A stretch of DNA of 64,000 nucleotides, from positions 1 to 64,000 of the forward strand of contig JAJZUT010000015.1 in assembly GCA_021847105.1 (NCBI GenBank). Reading direction: 5' to 3'. The stretch is from Pseudomonadota bacterium (GTDB lineage: Bacteria; Pseudomonadota; Gammaproteobacteria; Steroidobacterales; Steroidobacteraceae). Shown one piece after another: positions 17,687 to 25,027 of this stretch (the stretch's first letter is position 1; the number at the start of each line of letters is the position of its first letter). The notes below the pieces were generated by a model. It searched no databases and was not told where the DNA came from. It saw only the letters and a program-made list of their open reading frames with translations. The position numbers and the translations under genes were made by a program.

Positions 17687-18334
17687 TCATTTGCGCGTCG
17701 GGCGATCCGTGGGGCCGAAGGCCAGTCCCAGGGTGTGTGTCCGGATGTCTTTCGGCCAACCTGCGATGCACTGCTCCAGCTTCGCGCGATCGTCGGCGAA
17801 GAGAGCGCGAGTCGCTTCCTCATAGCCAGGCAGATCGCCGCCGATCGCGAGCATGAAGTGGTAGGCCGCCTCTTGAGCGGCGCGTCGCTTCTGTTGCGGA
17901 ATTCCGCTTCTTCTAGCGTCGTCCACCAGTCGCCTAAGTACTGCGGATGCACCGCCGGGCTGGTTGGATAGCCACTCCCAATGTCGCGGCAACAGCGTTA
18001 CTTCGCGCGCGACGACCCCCAGCTTGGGGCGTCCGCGCCCTCTGTGCTCCGAAGCCACCTCCTTCGAGGACTCCGTGGCTTTGTCCCGACAAGATGCATA
18101 GCGCCCGATAAACTCCTTGGCGGGGCGGGCTAGCCTGTCGATGACCTCGGCCTTTGTGCCGCGCAAGTCCAAGTCGACCACGCGGCCGGTCGCATCGTCA
18201 AACACGAGAAATTGACTCGACGAGCCATTTTCGACGGCGGATTTGACCGCGAGAGCGACTTCGACCAGCGGTCCGGACAGCAGCCGATGATGGCCTTCAA
18301 AGGCAGTGGAGGATTTTGAGAGAAAGTCTGGCAT
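17687..18334 (-). CDS. DUF2239 family protein
   Basis: The 215-residue protein shows the DUF2239 signature: FLVFDDATGRVVDLDLRGT, then GRGRPKLGVVAREVTLLP and RHWEWLSNQPGGASAVLRRL, with a C-terminal helical part (YHFMLAIGGDLPGYEEATRAL). Function is unknown. RGRPKLG resembles an AT-hook and WLSNQPGGASAVLRRLVD resembles a helix-turn-helix-like element, so DNA binding is possible but unproven. The start ATG at 18334 is chosen over a TTG at 18388. The downstream gene in the same orientation is a broken DUF1330 gene; the upstream neighbour on the opposite strand is higBA. Confidence 0.85.
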   Translation of the reverse strand: MPDFLSKSSTAFEGHHRLLSGPLVEVALAVKSAVENGSSSQFLVFDDATGRVVDLDLRGTKAEVIDRLARPAKEFIGRYASCRDKATESSKEVASEHRGRGRPKLGVVAREVTLLPRHWEWLSNQPGGASAVLRRLVDDARRSGIPQQKRRAAQEAAYHFMLAIGGDLPGYEEATRALFADDRAKLEQCIAGWPKDIRTHTLGLAFGPTDRPTRK

Positions 18335-18486
18335 GCCGGGTTCCGATGTTCCACGTATATTTATACCCGGAGAGAAAAGTTCAGTCAATAAAACCCGGAT
18401 TAAATAATGGCTTCGGGACGCGGTACGTTAAGCGAGTTGGCCAGCTTCGGTGGGCAAAGCTTGACAGGTTTCACTGGAATAGGCGG

Positions 18487-18570
18487 TTTCAGCAAATGCT
18501 GAAAATAGCTAATTCAGTGCAGCCGGATTGATGCACGTCGCCTTGATCGAAAATACCGGTTTGGTATATT
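18487..18570 (+). promoter_or_regulatory. higBA promoter with dyads
   Basis: A perfect 8-base-arm dyad TTTCAGCA aa TGCTGAAA occupies 18487-18504, and a second dyad ATACC ggttt GGTAT occupies 18553-18567. TTGATC (18543-18548) and TATATT (18565-18570), 16 bases apart, form a plausible promoter. The -10 hexamer ends seven bases before the higB ATG, implying a leaderless message. Either dyad may be the HigA operator. Confidence 0.55.
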
Positions 18571-18577
18571 GCCTGCG

Positions 18578-18856
18578 ATGCACGTCATCGCGAAGCCCGC
18601 CTTGGTCGAGTTCTGGAAGAAGCATCCGGAGGCAGAGGGGCCGCTCGAGGCGTGGTACCGAATCATGCGCCGCGAGGTCTTTGAGGACTTCAACGCCTTG
18701 CGGGAGACCTTTGGCAGCGCCGATTACGTTGACCCATTCACGGTGTTCAACATCGGCGGGAACAAATACCGCCTGATCACGGTGGTCCATTACAACCGGC
18801 GCAAGGTGTACATCCGCCAAGTGCTCACCCATGCCGAGTACGACCGCGACAAGTGA
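18578..18856 (+). CDS. higB: HigB-type ribonuclease toxin
   Basis: A 92-residue RelE/HigB-superfamily toxin of the HigB subfamily: MHVIAKPALVEFWKKHPEAE, the central FNIGGNKYRLITVVHYN and the C-terminal VYIRQVLTHAEYDR, which holds the His and Tyr expected in the mRNA-interferase active site. These toxins cleave mRNA in translating ribosomes. No ribosome binding site precedes the ATG at 18578, and a TATATT hexamer lies just upstream, consistent with leaderless translation. The toxin gene comes first and its stop overlaps the antitoxin start, the usual inverted higBA order. Confidence 0.92.
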   Translation: MHVIAKPALVEFWKKHPEAEGPLEAWYRIMRREVFEDFNALRETFGSADYVDPFTVFNIGGNKYRLITVVHYNRRKVYIRQVLTHAEYDRDK

Positions 18857-19296
18857 AAGCGGAGAAACTGAATATGCGCCATCATAACCCTACCCCCGAC
18901 CCGGAGGCGATCCTGCGGGCCTGGATGCCGTTCAAGAAGGCGATCGGCGTGACTGCGGTGCGGACCGAGGCGGAATATGCGGCCGCGCGCTCCGTCGTCG
19001 ATGCGCTGATTGACGTGATCGGCGACGACGAGAGCCATCCCCTTGCCGAGGTGCTCGATTACCTCTCCGATCAGGTGGAGGCGTACGAGGACGAGCACAC
19101 GGTCATCCCCGAAGCAACTCCCGCGGAGACGCTGCGCTTCCTGATGCAGCAGCACGCGCTCAAGCAGGAGGATCTGATCGACTGCGCGCCTCAGGGCCGG
19201 ATTTCAGACATCCTCAACGGCCGGCGGGCCATCAGCAAGGACCTCGCGAAGAAGTTCGCCCGGCGGTTCAACGTCGCGGCCGATTTGTTCATCTGA
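18853..19296 (+). CDS. higA: HigA-type antitoxin with XRE helix-turn-helix
   Basis: A 147-residue antitoxin. Residues about 25-95 form the acidic helical toxin-binding part (ARSVVDALIDVIGDDESHPL), and residues about 95-147 are an XRE-like helix-turn-helix (LRFLMQQHALKQEDLID to GRRAISKDLAKKFARRFNV). It should neutralise HigB and repress the operon. GTG at 18853 overlaps the higB stop by four bases and is the likely coupled start; an ATG at 18874 with GGAG upstream is the alternative. Confidence 0.92.
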   Translation: MKAEKLNMRHHNPTPDPEAILRAWMPFKKAIGVTAVRTEAEYAAARSVVDALIDVIGDDESHPLAEVLDYLSDQVEAYEDEHTVIPEATPAETLRFLMQQHALKQEDLIDCAPQGRISDILNGRRAISKDLAKKFARRFNVAADLFI

Positions 19297-19298
19297 CA

Positions 19299-19403
19299 AT
19301 GTCCATGGCGCCGCCACCCCGATACAGCCCCGATGAGATCGCGCGCCACCTTGCGGCGCTCGCCGACGCACGCGCGAACAATGCTATCCCGATCTTGCGA
19401 TAG
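19299..19403 (+). CDS. Tiny ORF after higA, doubtful
   Basis: Thirty-four codons begin three bases after the higA stop and read MSMAPPPRYSPDEIARHLAA and so on. The amphipathic helix DEIARHLAALADARANNA looks protein-like, so it may be the start of a truncated gene. It has no ribosome binding site of its own and no recognised family. From its end to 19637 I see no other gene. Confidence 0.2.
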   Translation: MSMAPPPRYSPDEIARHLAALADARANNAIPILR

Positions 19404-19637
19404 GCGCGAGCGGGCGCCGGGAGATCTGCTGCCGGCAGCGGCGAGATAGCATCAGCGGAAGCCATGCTCGAACCTCATTCGTTCGGTGCTGGTCTGCCGC
19501 GCGTCGTGGGTGCAACCATGACGGGCGGCGCCTTGGCAACGCCGAGCAATGAAGTCTAGAGAGGGTTCGTCAGCTGCCCTTACCAGGCACTTACGAGAGT
19601 CCGGCGAGTTGGAGCCAGTCTGCTAACTGATTGATTT

Positions 19638-19662
19638 AATGGTGCCGGGAATAGGAATCGAA
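19638..19662 (+). repeat. Left attachment site (partial tRNA-Thr 3' end copy)
   Basis: The 19-base segment is identical to 26425-26443, followed by one mismatch and TCGAA in both copies. It duplicates the acceptor stem and T-arm end of tRNA-Thr and marks the far junction of the element. A looser similarity (TCTGCTAA, then TTGATTTA) also precedes it and recurs near 26364-26384. Confidence 0.88.
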
Positions 19663-19717
19663 GTTGAGTCAAAAATGCCTATTTCTATAGGCGTCGCGCA
19701 ATCCAGGACGATATAAC

Positions 19718-19737
19718 TGCCCCCATTTATGCCCCCA
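19718..19737 (+). repeat. Paired TGCCCCCA motifs, left end
   Basis: TGCCCCCA occurs at 19718-19725 and 19730-19737, 12 bases start to start, about 55 bases inside the left att repeat. The same pair with the same spacing and orientation lies inside the right end. They are candidate arm-type integrase binding sites (inference). Confidence 0.6.
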
Positions 19738-19898
19738 TCATGCACAGGTTCGCGGGGGCAGCAGCGCGGGATTTCGCCGCGCTATGCCGCGCGGTCGGGT
19801 GACGCGAAGTGCCGGGTTTTCCTGGTCGAGCGCCGATTAGGCGGTCATGCGGACGTGCGTTTCAGGTGCGGAGCGGGTCGACAGGCAGCGGCAGGCGG

Positions 19899-20126
19899 TC
19901 AGCGGTCGAGCGTGCCCGCGCGGTACTCAGCCAGTCCCCGGCGCTGGTCGTGCAGTACCCGCGCCAGCTCCCGCAGTACGCCGCGCGGATTGCCCTTCCA
20001 GCCGTTACGCCGTGAGCGTGCCTTACCGGCGGCGGACTTTGGTCCCGTCGACCGTTCCCAGGGTCGCCATCGCCGGATCAGCTCCGCTTGCCGTGCCCGC
20101 CGCTCGGGTGTCCAGCCATTCGCCAT
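19899..20126 (-). CDS. Short conserved protein of the ERRxRQxxLIRxWxPW family
   Basis: The 75-residue basic protein starts MANGWTPERRARQAELIRRW and continues RPWERSTGPKSAAGKARSRRN. The family is recognisable because a decayed copy lies at 16054-16206 on the other side of vapBC, and I recall similar small hypothetical proteins in other proteobacteria. High Arg/Lys content and the Trp-Pro-Trp core suggest nucleic-acid contact, but function is unknown. It overlaps the 3' end of the preceding 217-residue gene by about 100 bases in another frame and is the last gene of the island operon. The frame extends upstream to 20201 but conservation starts near this ATG. Confidence 0.7.
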   Translation of the reverse strand: MANGWTPERRARQAELIRRWRPWERSTGPKSAAGKARSRRNGWKGNPRGVLRELARVLHDQRRGLAEYRAGTLDR

Positions 20127-20676
20127 TGTCTCGTCCCAAAAGTTCGGTTTGCCGGTTTTCGGTCTCTTGCGCGCGCGCGTGCGCGTGCGTATCGCTCGCA
20201 TTATTGACCTGTTGCGGGCCGTGCGCGACGTTCGCTTGCCGGATGAATGTCGGGTTCGGCGGGTTCTTCAGCAGTGCCAAGGTCTCTAGGGTCGCCCGGC
20301 ATTGTGATTGCGCCCGCAGTGCCATCCGCATGTACTTCTCCGCCGCATCCAGGTACTCGCCCATATTCAAGGTTGCCCGGTGGGTGAGCTTGCAAAACAG
20401 CGCGTCCAGCGTATGCGCCTGGGCAATTAGCATGGCCTCTGCGCGGCTAAGGTCGCCCCGGCTCGCCAGCACTTGCTGTTCGCGGATCGCCGCCGCGAGA
20501 GAAACGATGTCTGTTTGATCGCCCGCGAGCCTCAGCGTGCTAATCGTGTTCGCCGCCAGGGTGCTTGGCCTGATAAGCGCCTGGGCAATTTTGAATTGCC
20601 GCGCCTCATCACTTGATGCGGTGTCAGCCGGCGGCGGTGCGTCCGCCTTGGCAGGCAATGCCTTCTTTCGGGTCAT
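20023..20676 (-). CDS. Island protein of unknown function, 217 residues
   Basis: The start codon at 20676 overlaps the stop of the preceding 71-residue gene (ATGA), showing translational coupling. The N terminus is Lys/Ala/Pro-rich. The core (residues about 30-135) is helical, with ALIRPSTLAANTISTLRLAG, QAHTLDALFCKLTHRATLNM and EYLDAAEKYMRMALRAQSQC. I recall similar proteins near primases in integrated elements of proteobacteria, without a known role. The C-terminal 50 residues are low-complexity and share DNA with the 75-residue gene in another frame. No membrane segment or catalytic motif is visible. Confidence 0.7.
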   Translation of the reverse strand: MTRKKALPAKADAPPPADTASSDEARQFKIAQALIRPSTLAANTISTLRLAGDQTDIVSLAAAIREQQVLASRGDLSRAEAMLIAQAHTLDALFCKLTHRATLNMGEYLDAAEKYMRMALRAQSQCRATLETLALLKNPPNPTFIRQANVAHGPQQVNNASDTHAHARAQETENRQTELLGRDNGEWLDTRAAGTASGADPAMATLGTVDGTKVRRR

Positions 20677-20888
20677 CGGGTGTTTCCTTCGGTGCAGGTC
20701 TGTAGCAGCTTCCGCGCCCGCCCTAGCGCATCGTGCGCGGCCTCATGCCAGCCTTGGCGCAGGTCGAAGCGGGCACGCTCGATCAGGCCGTGCGCCTCGG
20801 GATCGGCGTCTCCGCTCAGTAGCCGCTCAATGTCGACCATCGCGGCCAGCAATGCGGCGCGTGTCTCGGGTTGCAGGCGCGCGCTCAT
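20673..20888 (-). CDS. Small helical island protein, 71 residues
   Basis: A short protein (MSARLQPETRAALLAAMVDI, then helical segments with HGLIERARFDLRQGW and AHDALGRARKLLQ). Its ATG overlaps the stop of the 180-residue-frame gene upstream, and its stop overlaps the ATG of the next gene. The two couplings argue that it is a real gene despite its size. The helical hairpin pattern looks like a small protein-interaction unit; no family was recognised. Confidence 0.65.
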   Translation of the reverse strand: MSARLQPETRAALLAAMVDIERLLSGDADPEAHGLIERARFDLRQGWHEAAHDALGRARKLLQTCTEGNTR

Positions 20889-21409
20889 GACGGCAATGCC
20901 TCGGCGGCCATGCGCAGGCGCTCGCCAAACAGCGCCACTCCCGGCCAGCGGTTCGCCGGTATGCGGGCCTCCCCGGTGACGATGCCGCCGGTTGCGGTGC
21001 GCAGGCCAAGCATGACGCTAACCGGCCCATCCGCCGGGGCAGTCGGTGAAGCGTTCGCCACGTCAAACGAGTAGCGCAATGCCGGATCGGCCTCGAGCCG
21101 CGCTATAACCGCCGCTCGGCGGCGTTCCAGTTCGCGGGCAGCAGCGTCAGCCGGTGTCCAATCAGCGGCGCAGCCGTCCGCATACGCGCCCCAGGTCTCG
21201 GTACGGTGTTTGACGCACCAGCCATCCGGTTGTTTCCTCGGTGCAGGCCGGAAGTGCGCGCAGCTCCCGCACGCGCCGGTTGGCAACGCGGGGTCATTCG
21301 CGGCGGTGGTCGCCGTGACGGTCGGCTTTTCGCTCGGTGTCGCCTCGGGTTCCGTGGAAGATCGCCGGCCAGCGGCGGCGGCCCTTGCGAGTCTCATCAG
21401 CTCAGACAT
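20885..21409 (-). CDS. Island protein with CxxC cluster
   Basis: A protein of 174 residues from the ATG at 21409 (MSELMRLARAAAAG). Residues about 45-85 hold a cysteine cluster: CGSCAHFRP, then WCVKH and DGCAADW, which may bind a metal or an Fe-S centre. A C-terminal part reads DGPVSVMLGLRTATGGIVTG. An earlier ATG at 21427 is possible. It lies 66 bases after the primase gene and its stop overlaps the next start. Function unknown; zinc-binding DNA-associated proteins often accompany primases in phage-type operons. Confidence 0.7.
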   Translation of the reverse strand: MSELMRLARAAAAGRRSSTEPEATPSEKPTVTATTAANDPALPTGACGSCAHFRPAPRKQPDGWCVKHRTETWGAYADGCAADWTPADAAARELERRRAAVIARLEADPALRYSFDVANASPTAPADGPVSVMLGLRTATGGIVTGEARIPANRWPGVALFGERLRMAAEALPS

Positions 21410-21475
21410 AGCCCATCCATTTCGCATTGCGCGATGGGAGAAAAGGGAGGAAAGCGCGGTAAGTCCCGGTCCTAC

Positions 21476-23734
21476 TCATTCGTCGCCCCCTTTTCTCTCT
21501 TTTCTCGCTTTCCTCCCCGCTCGCCAGCGCTCAATCGGTCGCCCGCCAGTCTGTTCCTCGGTCTTACGCGCCAGTCCGCGCGATGCCAGCAGGTCGAGTG
21601 CGGCGGTGATGCGTTCGGCTCGTTGGTGATTGCCGGTCTGGGTGCGAATCTCGCTTCGGGTCAGTCCCTCATCGCCGGCTCGGCGCAATGCCGCCAGCAG
21701 GTCATCTGCAACCGGATCGCCCAGGGAATCCCCGAAGATGTACGCGGCGGATGCCTGCGCGTAATCGATAACCGCCAGGGCCGCCAGCAGGTGCGGTGTG
21801 TCGATAACGGCGGAACAGTCGGCCAGCGCGTAAATCAGCGCCAGCCGCAATGTCTGCGCCTCTGAGCGGGCCGTGACAGCGCCGAGCAGACCAGGGCGCG
21901 GTTGCGACAGCTCGGCGTAGATGTTCGCCCAGATCGCTCTCGCCGCGTCCGTCATGCGCATCCAGTGCAGCGTGCGCGCGTGCGCTATTGAGCGATTGAG
22001 CCGCGCCGCCACGTCCGCCAGGGCGGCGGGGTCTATCGGTTCGCCGCCGAATGGCAGCAACTTTGACCGCCTCGCCAATCCGAACAAAAAGCGGTTCGCA
22101 AACCCGTTCGCCGTGTCGGTCGCCGTAAGTTCCGCACGTAGCTCGGGAATGGTGATGTGCCCGATGATGCAGACATGCGCGCCCGTCGCCACAACCGGAT
22201 CATTTTTCGTGAGGATCATCATTGCGCCGGTGTCCCATGCGCTACGTACCGTGGCGGAAAGGGTGTTGCCGCTCCGCGCCGTTTGCCGTAGGGCTTGCGC
22301 AAACTCCGATTCCACGACTAACAGGCGCTTGTCTGCTACGCCGGGATCGACCAGCGCGCTCTCAGTCTGTTTCGTCTTTTTGTCGTATTGCTCTTCCTCC
22401 CGTTCGTCTCGGACGTGGTATTTCAGCCCCTCGCCGCTCGATAGTCCCTCAACCGCACGCGGCCAATCGTTCGTACCGCTCAAAATTTGCCGCACGCGTC
22501 CCCAGGACGTTCCCTTGCGCGCCTTCGATGACTCCCCGACGATCACGGCGTACAGGGCGGCGTGGTGCTCATCGCCCTCTACTTTGACGTGCGGGCCGCG
22601 CCCAACCGTCGCGCCAAATGCGACCAGGGTTTGCAGCAGAATCGCCGCCGGATCGGCTTCGGTCTGCGGCTCGATCAGGTCTACGATCTCCCCGATGATG
22701 CCGTGGTAGGCCTCCTTGGCGAGCGGGGCAGGCCACGGCGCGGGGTCTGTAGGATTAGCCTCGGTGCTCGATTGCACAACTTCCACCGGCTCGGGATCGG
22801 CCTCGCGCGCCCCCTCGATGCCCGCTCTAACAGCGTCCAGTCCCTCGGCCCGGTGAATGTCGTTCCAATCGCTGCCTTCCTTCGGCGGAATCGCCACCAG
22901 TCCGCCAACCGCACGCGCCGCCTCGAGCGCCGCACGTTGCCCGGTGCCGCTCACGTCATTGTCACCGCACAGGACGATGCGAGCCTCGGGAAACTTCCTC
23001 CGCATCGCCTCGGCAACGGCGCGCAGATTCCCGGCACTAAACGCAACCGCAACAGCCGCGCCGGTTGCCTCGTGCACCGATGCGCCGGTGGCGTACCCCT
23101 CGGTGAGGCACAGCAGACCGTCCGGCTTGCCGATTGCGTGGTAAGCGCCTTTCACGCGCCCGCCGGGTAGAAACTTCTTCTCGCCGTCCCGGCTGATGCG
23201 CTGTAGGTTGACGATCTCGCCGCCGGTTGCCATCGGCACCAGCAGCTCATCGCCGCTCACGCGCAGGCTGGAGGACTTGACTCCCTTGGCGCTCAGATAC
23301 GGATGATCCGCCGGTGCCGGTGTTGCTTCGCGCCAAATGTTCCGTGCCCGCTCCGCCGTGCTGCGCTGGCGCTCGGCCTCATCCGCTTGGCGCGCTCGGC
23401 GCATTGCCTCCATGCGGTCACGGTGCGCGCGCAATTCCTGCGGGGTGTGTTCGCGTGCGCCTCGCGCGTGCCAGGTCTCCTTGATGCCGGAACGCCAGCA
23501 GCCGAACATTCCCGCCGGTACGCCGTCCAGGTGGAGCAGGTAGAAGCCGGAATCGTCGCCGTGCCGCCCATCGGATGCGAAACGGTGAAGGGCACCGTCC
23601 GCCTCGATCACGTCAGGCGGGGTGAGTCCTGCCGCTGCAATCGCCTCACGGAATTGGTCGATCACGTCGCGCTCAGTGATCGGTGGTGGTCGGCCATTCG
23701 CGGGAGTGGCGCGAGTTTCCATGACGGTGCTCAT
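21476..23734 (-). CDS. TOPRIM/DUF3987 primase-helicase-like replication protein
   Basis: A 752-residue protein with an N-terminal region typical of phage/plasmid primases (DGVPAGMFGCWRSGIKETW), a TOPRIM-like part at about residues 205-290 (LLCLTEGYATGASVHEATG, then IVLCGDNDVSGTGQRAA), and a DUF3987 region from about 330. The latter has a P-loop-like segment VGESSKARKGTSWGRV. The C terminus looks like a winged helix (LTRSEIRTQTGNHQRAERIT). It probably primes or drives replication of the excised element. ATG at 23734 overlaps the AlpA-like stop (ATGA), so it is coupled to that regulator. Confidence 0.85.
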   Translation of the reverse strand: MSTVMETRATPANGRPPPITERDVIDQFREAIAAAGLTPPDVIEADGALHRFASDGRHGDDSGFYLLHLDGVPAGMFGCWRSGIKETWHARGAREHTPQELRAHRDRMEAMRRARQADEAERQRSTAERARNIWREATPAPADHPYLSAKGVKSSSLRVSGDELLVPMATGGEIVNLQRISRDGEKKFLPGGRVKGAYHAIGKPDGLLCLTEGYATGASVHEATGAAVAVAFSAGNLRAVAEAMRRKFPEARIVLCGDNDVSGTGQRAALEAARAVGGLVAIPPKEGSDWNDIHRAEGLDAVRAGIEGAREADPEPVEVVQSSTEANPTDPAPWPAPLAKEAYHGIIGEIVDLIEPQTEADPAAILLQTLVAFGATVGRGPHVKVEGDEHHAALYAVIVGESSKARKGTSWGRVRQILSGTNDWPRAVEGLSSGEGLKYHVRDEREEEQYDKKTKQTESALVDPGVADKRLLVVESEFAQALRQTARSGNTLSATVRSAWDTGAMMILTKNDPVVATGAHVCIIGHITIPELRAELTATDTANGFANRFLFGLARRSKLLPFGGEPIDPAALADVAARLNRSIAHARTLHWMRMTDAARAIWANIYAELSQPRPGLLGAVTARSEAQTLRLALIYALADCSAVIDTPHLLAALAVIDYAQASAAYIFGDSLGDPVADDLLAALRRAGDEGLTRSEIRTQTGNHQRAERITAALDLLASRGLARKTEEQTGGRPIERWRAGRKARKERKGGDE

Positions 23735-24045
23735 GCCGCATCCCCATCGTTCGCCGCTTCCATCTTGCGTAACCACTCGCGCAGGCTTCCGACACGGTAG
23801 CGCGGTCGCCCGCAGGTGATGACCGGGCGCGGAAAGTCGCGGCCTAGCTTTTTGCGAAGCAGGTAGAAAGTCGAGTCCGGCAACTGAAGGAATCGCGCGG
23901 CCTTGCCGGGGCCAATCAGAGCGTCATCGTGCAGCGTGCCGGGGTCAAACTCGGTGCGGGCCGGGATGAGCGGCGGGGCAGGTTCGCTAGTTGCGTGCGA
24001 TGAAATGCGGCGGAGGGGTCGCCGGTGCGGTGAACTTTTCGTCAT
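23731..24045 (-). CDS. AlpA-like helix-turn-helix regulator
   Basis: A 104-residue protein with a disordered Pro/Arg-rich N terminus and a MerR/AlpA-type DNA-binding segment at about residues 45-95: LIGPGKAARFLQLPDSTFY, LLRKKLGRDFPRPVITCG and RYRVGSLREWLRKM. Proteins of this type act as excisionases or activate integrase and replication genes in integrated elements. It lies directly upstream of the primase, with an ATGA overlap, so expression of replication is probably tied to this regulator (inference). Confidence 0.82.
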   Translation of the reverse strand: MTKSSPHRRPLRRISSHATSEPAPPLIPARTEFDPGTLHDDALIGPGKAARFLQLPDSTFYLLRKKLGRDFPRPVITCGRPRYRVGSLREWLRKMEAANDGDAA

Positions 24046-24239
24046 GACCAAGCCTCATCGATGCAAGGCTCGATCTACTCTGGCGACTATCGTCAGGGCT
24101 TGCCGTGCCTTGGAGCTTTTGGGCTCGGCTCAGAATTGAATACCTGAAATGGCGCCTGGAGCGCGATTCCCTCAAATTTATCTGGAATCGCGGCGGCGGT
24201 TACGGGATTTGCTAACCGATTTGCTATGGGAATTGCCGG

Positions 24240-24917
24240 CTAATCGGCTCCAGCTTGCGAGTGACCCTCATCATCTTCCAGCGCAACGCGCATGTTCTCT
24301 CGGATCGTCCCGTCGTCCATCGAGATGCCGTGCTTTTCCATTGCCTGCTTCAGTTTCCCTGTAGCATTGTTTCGCTGTGCGTCAGCGTTGAATCCGTAAT
24401 GCTTTGCCAAGAACAGCCACAGCTTTCGCAAGGTTTTGCGTTCGCCCGTGGTTATGGGCGACTCATCGACATTAGTAGACGATGCGGTTCTCGCTTTTTC
24501 CAAGTTAGACTCGGTGCGATTCATGCGCTCGAGCCGGCGAAACACAAAAGGCCGAATTTCGGCAAAATCGAATCCTATTGGATACGTCATCGCTGGGAAT
24601 TTCCCCCCGTCATCGCTGAGTTCCTTTAGGTGCGTCATGCCCTCATCATCTGGCGCACGGGATTTTCGGTAGGGTGAATAATTATCATTTATTGAATACC
24701 AAGTCGGGCGTTCGTATGGAGATGCGCTATTGAGTTCGTCTGCGAGCCAGCATGCAGCTTCTTTGAAAGTCAGGGATGAGTAGGTTGCGAGCCCTTCAAT
24801 CAGATCCTTGAGGTAAAGAAACGCTCCTTCAGCTTCTTGTTTCGCTTGGAGCGTGATATCCAGCAGATCAATCTCGACATTAAACCCAATACTACCTTGG
24901 TCTTCTTTTCTGACCAT
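24240..24917 (-). CDS. Island protein of unknown function, 225 residues
   Basis: The gene has clearly lower GC content and more Lys, Asn and Asp than its neighbours, suggesting separate origin. The N-terminal half is acidic (AEGAFLYLKDLIEGLATYSS, KEAACWLADELNS). The C-terminal domain (TLRKLWLFLAKHYGFNADAQ, then LKQAMEKHGISMDDGTIREN) resembles a short C-terminal module I recall from many phage and island proteins, where a helix-turn-helix-like end follows variable N-terminal regions. No enzymatic motif is visible. It lies between integrase and the AlpA-like gene and is a cargo or regulatory candidate. Confidence 0.7.
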   Translation of the reverse strand: MVRKEDQGSIGFNVEIDLLDITLQAKQEAEGAFLYLKDLIEGLATYSSLTFKEAACWLADELNSASPYERPTWYSINDNYSPYRKSRAPDDEGMTHLKELSDDGGKFPAMTYPIGFDFAEIRPFVFRRLERMNRTESNLEKARTASSTNVDESPITTGERKTLRKLWLFLAKHYGFNADAQRNNATGKLKQAMEKHGISMDDGTIRENMRVALEDDEGHSQAGAD

Positions 24918-25027
24918 CGTTGCGCCCCTTATGCGCTGCCCTTACTAAGAGCCGCCGCGCCAGGACCGCAAGGGTTCAGTCTCTTCCCCCACCGGGATCA
25001 GCGGCAGGGTAGACGCGGCGGGTTCGT

